A DNA stretch of 9,511 nt from DASPXY01 sp038227745 (GTDB lineage Bacteria; Planctomycetota; Planctomycetia; Gemmatales; Gemmataceae): NCBI GenBank assembly GCA_038227745.1, contig JBBRPS010000384.1, positions 1 through 9,511 on the forward strand. The letters are read 5' to 3'. Position 1 is the first letter of the stretch; the number at the start of each line of letters is the position of its first letter. A program made the translations under genes and the position numbers. Below are positions 6,031 to 9,511 of this stretch, one piece after another. The notes beneath the pieces are model-generated. The model saw only the letters and a program-made list of their open reading frames with translations, was not told the origin of the DNA and searched no databases.

Positions 6031-7857
6031 ATGGCAAGCTGGCAGCGGACCCACACGTGCGGTGAACTGCGGGAGTCGAACATCGGTCAAGCCGTGACCC
6101 TGAACGGCTGGGTGAACACCTACCGCAACCAGGGCAAGCTCGTGTTCATCGACGTGCGCGACCGCTACGGCATTACCCAGGCCGTCTTCGAGACGGAGCG
6201 ACCCCAACTCGTCACCGCCGCCCAGGAGTTGCGCAGCGAGTTCGTCGTCGCCGTCAAGGGGAAGGTCACGGCGCGGCTGCCCGGGACGGAGAACACGTCA
6301 CTGGCCACCGGCAAGATCGAGGTCAAGGCCGAGGAACTCCAGATCCTCAACCGCTGTCCGACGCCCCCCTTCGAGGTCACCGCCATCACCCGCGAGGAGG
6401 TGCGCAAGAAGGTCGATGAAGACCTGGCCGGCGAGGAGCTGCGCCTGCAGTACCGCTACCTCGACCTGCGCCGCGCGCCGCTGCAAAAGATCCTCGCGCT
6501 GCGCCACCGGATGAACAAGGTCATCCGCGACCACCTCGACGCCCAGGGCTTCCTCGAACTGGAGACGCCGCTGCTGGGCCGCAGCACTCCGGAAGGGGCG
6601 CGCGACTACCTCGTGCCGAGCCGCGTCTCCGCCGGCGCGTGGTACGCCCTGCCGCAGTCGCCGCAGCTCTACAAGCAGCTCCTCATGGTCGCGGGCTACG
6701 ACAAGTATTTCCAGATCGCCCGCTGCCTGCGCGACGAGGATCTGCGCGCCGACCGCCAGCCCGAGTTCACGCAGCTCGACCTGGAGATGTCGTTCGTCGA
6801 GATGGACGACATCTTCCACGTGATCGAGGGACTCACCGCGGCGGTGTTCCGGCAGTGCATCGGCGTCGACATCCCGCTGCCGCTGCCGCGCCTCAAGTAC
6901 GAGGACGTCATGCTGCGCTACGGCAGCGACAAGCCCGACCTGCGCTACGGGCTGGAGATCCACGAGCTGAGCGACCTGGCGGCGCAGACCGAGTTCCAGG
7001 TGTTCCGCGGCGCCCTGGAGAAGGGCGGCAAGGTGCGCGGCTTCAACGCCAAGGGGGTCGCCGACAAGTTCTCGCGCAAGGGCCTGGACGAGCTGCAGGA
7101 AGTCGTCAAGCGCTTCAAGGCCAAGGGCCTGGCGTGGCTCAAGGTCGAGGCGGACAAGCTGACCGGCTCGATCGAGAAGTTCCTGCCGCCGGCCGTGCAG
7201 CAATCGTTGCGGCAGCGCCTCAACGCGGAGCCGGGCGACCTGCTGCTGATCGTCGCCGACACGGAGGACGTCGTCTGTCAGGCGCTGGGTAACCTGCGCA
7301 CGCACCTGGCGTCGGTGCTGAAGCTCTACAACCCGGACAAACCGGAATACAAGATCGCGTGGGTATACGACTTCCCCTCTTTCCTCTGGGACGAGGAGGA
7401 GAAGCGCTGGGCAGCGAACCACCACCCGTTCACGGCGCCGATGGACGAGTATACCGCGGTCCTGCGCAGCGCCACCGACACGGACCTGACGCGGTCGGAC
7501 GGTCCGCTGGCGCACGTCAAGGCGAAGGCGTACGACCTCGTCATCAACGGTTACGAGTGCGGCGGCGGCAGCATCCGTATTCACAACCCGGAAGTGCAGT
7601 CGGCGCTGTTCCGCGTGCTGGGCATGAGCGAAGAGCAGGGCCGCCAGCGCTTCGGCTTCCTGCTGGACGCGCTGAAGTACGGGGCGCCGCCGCACGGTGG
7701 CATCGCGCTGGGCCTCGACCGCTGGGCGATGATGCTGGCGCGGACGTCGAACATCCGCGACGTGATCGCCTTCCCGAAGAACCAGAAGGCGCGCGACCTG
7801 ATGACCGGGGCGCCGGCGCCCGTGGACCGCAAGCAGCTCAAGGAACTGGGCCTATGA
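6031..7857 (+). CDS. aspS: Aspartyl-tRNA synthetase
   Basis: This 608-aa cytoplasmic class II enzyme charges tRNA-Asp with aspartate using ATP. The N-terminal OB-fold anticodon-binding domain covers about 1-110 (GWVNTYRNQGKLVFIDVRD begins at 26). Motif 1 is around FLELETP (174-180), followed by STPEGARDYL (185-194). Motif 2 is RDEDLRADRQPEFTQ (234-248), and the flipping-loop and substrate residues look intact. A bacterial-type GAD insert lies at about 310-420. Motif 3 is GGIALGLDR (556-564). The length is normal for bacterial AspRS. ATG 6031 has AAGGG seven bases upstream, and the protein starts in register with known family members. The reading frame stays open to 5725, but that extension overlaps the RAYT gene and is rejected. 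The residue that separates Asp-only from Asp/Asn enzymes is Gln34 here, neither the Leu of E. coli nor the His of non-discriminating enzymes. The gene appears to be alone, with a palindrome downstream. Confidence 0.97.
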   Translation: MASWQRTHTCGELRESNIGQAVTLNGWVNTYRNQGKLVFIDVRDRYGITQAVFETERPQLVTAAQELRSEFVVAVKGKVTARLPGTENTSLATGKIEVKAEELQILNRCPTPPFEVTAITREEVRKKVDEDLAGEELRLQYRYLDLRRAPLQKILALRHRMNKVIRDHLDAQGFLELETPLLGRSTPEGARDYLVPSRVSAGAWYALPQSPQLYKQLLMVAGYDKYFQIARCLRDEDLRADRQPEFTQLDLEMSFVEMDDIFHVIEGLTAAVFRQCIGVDIPLPLPRLKYEDVMLRYGSDKPDLRYGLEIHELSDLAAQTEFQVFRGALEKGGKVRGFNAKGVADKFSRKGLDELQEVVKRFKAKGLAWLKVEADKLTGSIEKFLPPAVQQSLRQRLNAEPGDLLLIVADTEDVVCQALGNLRTHLASVLKLYNPDKPEYKIAWVYDFPSFLWDEEEKRWAANHHPFTAPMDEYTAVLRSATDTDLTRSDGPLAHVKAKAYDLVINGYECGGGSIRIHNPEVQSALFRVLGMSEEQGRQRFGFLLDALKYGAPPHGGIALGLDRWAMMLARTSNIRDVIAFPKNQKARDLMTGAPAPVDRKQLKELGL

Positions 7858-7912
7858 TGGGCCTTCTCCGGGCCGCGAGGACGTAATTTCAACACGGGCC
7901 GCGGGCTGGTCT

Positions 7913-7969
7913 GACACAAGCCCGACGCGCCAGCGAGGAGATCCCTCGCTGGCGCGTCGGGCTTGTGTC
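7913..7969. repeat. Perfect long palindrome between convergent genes
   Basis: Positions 7913-7938 and 7944-7969 are exact reverse complements (26 bp) around a five-base loop, AGATC. The palindrome lies 55 bases after the aspS stop and 40 bases before the end of plsC, so it could block read-through from both sides. There is no T-run on either strand, so it is not a standard intrinsic terminator. The words ACAAGCCCGA and CCAGCGAGG resemble an intergenic palindrome family I recall as abundant in planctomycetes. It is unrelated in sequence to the TTTGGAGTG repeats. Confidence 0.75.
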
Positions 7970-8008
7970 CAATCCTCCCGCGTCAGGGATAACTCCGCTC
8001 CTCAACGG

Positions 8009-8674
8009 TCAGGGCTTCCGCCGCAGGCGCTCCGCCCGGGCCTGCATCTTCTCAATCTCCGCCGACAGCACCGCCAGGGCTTCCTCGCGCGGCAATGCGG
8101 CCAGGCGTCCCGGGGGCAGGGGGCGCCCGACCGACACCGCGATCGTCCCCTTGCGCGCGGGCAGGAACAGCGGCGCCGGCAGCGGGGCCGGTTGCAGGCG
8201 CGGCCAGGCGTCGAAGGCGCCCGCGATGCCGACGGGCACGATCGGCGCCTTCGTGCGCCGCAGCAGCAGGTGGACGCCCGGCCGCAACGGCACCATCCGG
8301 CCGTCGTGCGTCCGCTCGCCTTCCGGGAAGACCACGACCGCCTGCCCCGCCTGCAACTCGGCGAGGATGGCGCGGATGCCCTCAATGCCGATGCCCTCCT
8401 GGTCGATGGGCACGGCTCGCAGGGCGCGGATCAGCCAGGCGAAGAAGCCGTGACGGAACAGCGTCCGCCGCGCCAGGTAGCGGAGCGGCCGCGACGAGCA
8501 CAGGCCCAGCAGGATCGGGTCGAGGTAACTCTGGTGGTTGGCGGCGAGGAGGACCGGGCCGGTGGCGGGGATGTGTCGGCCGCCCTCGATCCGCAGGCTA
8601 AAGAAAAGCGGCATGCCGACGGCGGACATCAGGTAGGTGAAGCGGTGGACGAGGACGGAGGTCAACCTCTGCAC
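8009..8674 (-). CDS. plsC: 1-acyl-sn-glycerol-3-phosphate acyltransferase (PlsC family)
   Basis: This 221-aa enzyme is expected to transfer an acyl chain to lysophosphatidic acid, making phosphatidic acid at the inner face of the cytoplasmic membrane. The N-terminus (about 7-27) is hydrophobic and may dip into the membrane. Block I is NHQSYLD with the catalytic pair H47 and D52. Block II reads VPIDQEG (88-94), with Gln92 where many family members have Arg. Block III is FPEGER (116-121). Block IV is around VPVG. The C-terminus is basic (ERLRRKP). The start is GTG at 8674, decided by a perfect AGGAGG (complement of 8682-8687) seven bases upstream and inside the cmk coding sequence. The gene overlaps cmk by 13 bp and is probably translated from the same message. 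Cmk-PlsC pairs occur in many bacteria. Exact acyl-acceptor specificity cannot be read from the sequence, so plsC is a family-level symbol. Confidence 0.9.
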   Translation of the reverse strand: MQRLTSVLVHRFTYLMSAVGMPLFFSLRIEGGRHIPATGPVLLAANHQSYLDPILLGLCSSRPLRYLARRTLFRHGFFAWLIRALRAVPIDQEGIGIEGIRAILAELQAGQAVVVFPEGERTHDGRMVPLRPGVHLLLRRTKAPIVPVGIAGAFDAWPRLQPAPLPAPLFLPARKGTIAVSVGRPLPPGRLAALPREEALAVLSAEIEKMQARAERLRRKP

Positions 8675-9315
8675 TTCCGAACCTCCTGCTCCATCCGGTC
8701 CACCACCTGCGCGGGCGTCAGGGCCGTGCTGTCCAGGAGGATGGCGTCGGCCGCGGGGCGCATCGGGGCGATGTCGCGGGCGGTGTCGCGGGCGTCGCGC
8801 GCCTCCTGCGCCGCCAGGATCTCTGCCAGCGCGACTGTCTCGCCGCGGGCCAGCATTTCTCGGTGGCGGCGGCGGGCGCGCTCCACCGGGTCGGCCACGA
8901 GGAAGAATTTACAGGCGGCGTCGGGAAAGACAATCGTGCCCTGGTCGCGGCCCTCGCAGACCAGGTTGCGCCCGGAGGCGGTGGCCCGCTGCAACTCCCC
9001 GAGCCGTCGCCGTACCGCGGGGCTGCTGGCGACCTTGCCGGTGCCGGCGGTCACCTCGGCGGTGCGGATCAGGGCCGTGACGTCCTCGCCGTTGAGCAGG
9101 ACACGGCCGGGGGACATTTCCAGGGAGAGCGTGACGAGCAGGCGGGACAGCGACGCCTCGTCGCCGAGGTCGCAGCCGGCGCGCAGCGCGGCGAGGGTGA
9201 CGGCGCGGTACATGGCGCCGGTGTTGAGGAACTCGAAGCCCAGGCGCCTGGCGAGGGTATGGGCGGCGCTGCTCTTGCCGGCCCCGGCGGGGCCGTCGAT
9301 GGTGACAATCATCAT
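8662..9315 (-). CDS. cmk: Cytidylate kinase
   Basis: This 217-aa cytoplasmic kinase phosphorylates CMP and dCMP to the diphosphates with ATP, feeding CTP and DNA precursor synthesis. The P-loop is GPAGAGKS (8-15), followed by the NMP-binding NTGAMYRAVT (31-40). The family block EGRDQGT-VFPDA is at 121-133, with Gln125 where the textbook sequence has Ile. The lid and C-terminal block RDTARDIAP leads into ADAILLDST, closely like E. coli Cmk. Length is normal. The start is uncertain: ATG at 9315 and ATG at 9312 are adjacent and fit the family N-terminus, while TTG at 9333 would add six residues. None has a strong ribosome site. The gene leads a two-gene unit with plsC. No clear promoter was found in the short stretch between it and the repeats upstream. 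Confidence 0.95.
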   Translation of the reverse strand: MMIVTIDGPAGAGKSSAAHTLARRLGFEFLNTGAMYRAVTLAALRAGCDLGDEASLSRLLVTLSLEMSPGRVLLNGEDVTALIRTAEVTAGTGKVASSPAVRRRLGELQRATASGRNLVCEGRDQGTIVFPDAACKFFLVADPVERARRRHREMLARGETVALAEILAAQEARDARDTARDIAPMRPAADAILLDSTALTPAQVVDRMEQEVRKCRG

Positions 9316-9411
9316 GCGGTGCCAGTCGGGCAAACCCAGGGACCGTACCCCCGAGCCATTTCACGACTCCCGGCCTTGGATCGCTTTGCCGTCTGGGGTA
9401 GCGGGAGGGTG
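9316..9411. other. Short region between cmk and the repeat pair
   Basis: This stretch should hold the cmk promoter, but I see no convincing -35/-10 pair on the minus strand. No coding frame is supported: the short minus-strand frame crossing 9312-9494 runs through the repeat pair and lacks protein-like features. Confidence 0.3.
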
Positions 9412-9445
9412 CTTTGGAGTGCGGCGCTCGGCGCCGCTTTCCCTC
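9412..9445 (+). repeat. REP-like hairpin unit, forward copy
   Basis: CTTTGGAGTGCGGCG at 9412-9426 is identical to 5896-5910 beside the RAYT gene. The hairpin is perfect here: GCGGCGC (9421-9427), loop TCG, GCGCCGC (9431-9437), then TTTCCCTC. It lies about 100 bases upstream of cmk. The foot-plus-hairpin layout suggests a substrate of the RAYT in this window or of a relative. Confidence 0.75.
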
Positions 9446-9486
9446 TTTGTTTCACACGCCCCCTACCACGGGCGGCGACACAGAAC

Positions 9487-9511
9487 GAGGGCAAGCGGCG
9501 CCGAGCGGCGC
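9487..9511 (-). repeat. REP-like hairpin unit, inverted copy, cut by the window edge
   Basis: Read on the minus strand, this segment matches 9421-9445 at 23 of 25 positions. It starts with GAGGGCAAGCGGCG on the plus strand and ends inside the hairpin. The ACTCCAAAG foot is expected just beyond 9511. With the forward copy and a 41-base spacer it forms an inverted pair like enterobacterial BIMEs. Confidence 0.7.

Noticed and set aside
7913..7969. Standard intrinsic terminator of aspS
   Set aside because: There is no T-run after the stem on either strand, and the stem is much longer than usual. It may still hinder transcription, but it is better described as a palindromic repeat.

Overview
The window is high-GC bacterial DNA. 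It carries five confident genes, a secreted protein of unknown role, and several hairpin-type intergenic repeats. The best guess at the source is a planctomycete, perhaps of the Gemmata group. This rests on the flavour of the secreted protein at the left end, the wording of the AspRS, Cmk and PlsC motifs, and intergenic palindromes that resemble repeats I recall from such genomes. I could not check this by database search.

Left part (1-5054): a minus-strand gene for a signal-peptide-bearing beta-rich protein has a good sigma70-type promoter. It is transcribed divergently from a very large plus-strand gene. That gene encodes a 1263-aa Dna2-like enzyme with an N-terminal Cas4/RecB-type nuclease carrying a four-cysteine iron-sulphur signature, a middle region resembling a catalytically dead RNase H-fold exonuclease, and a C-terminal SF1 helicase with all main motifs.

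Middle (5055-7857): a REP-associated tyrosine transposase (RAYT) gene is framed by inverted copies of a 13-bp sequence. The right copy runs into an imperfect hairpin. The same 15-bp core recurs 3.5 kb away at 9412 as half of an inverted repeat pair, so the window shows both a RAYT and its probable cognate repeats. Just after the RAYT unit comes aspS (aspartyl-tRNA synthetase), with a perfect TATAAT box and a leader hairpin in the short gap.

Right part (7858-9511): a perfect 26-bp-stem palindrome separates aspS from a convergent minus-strand pair, cmk (cytidylate kinase) followed by plsC-type acyltransferase, whose reading frames overlap by 13 bp. Upstream of cmk is an inverted pair of REP-like hairpins cut by the window edge.

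The genes do not form one pathway. aspS and cmk-plsC are housekeeping genes, and the nuclease-helicase and RAYT are accessory or genome-maintenance type. The most interesting parts are the RAYT/repeat system and the multi-domain nuclease-helicase. No CRISPR array, tRNA or rRNA was seen.
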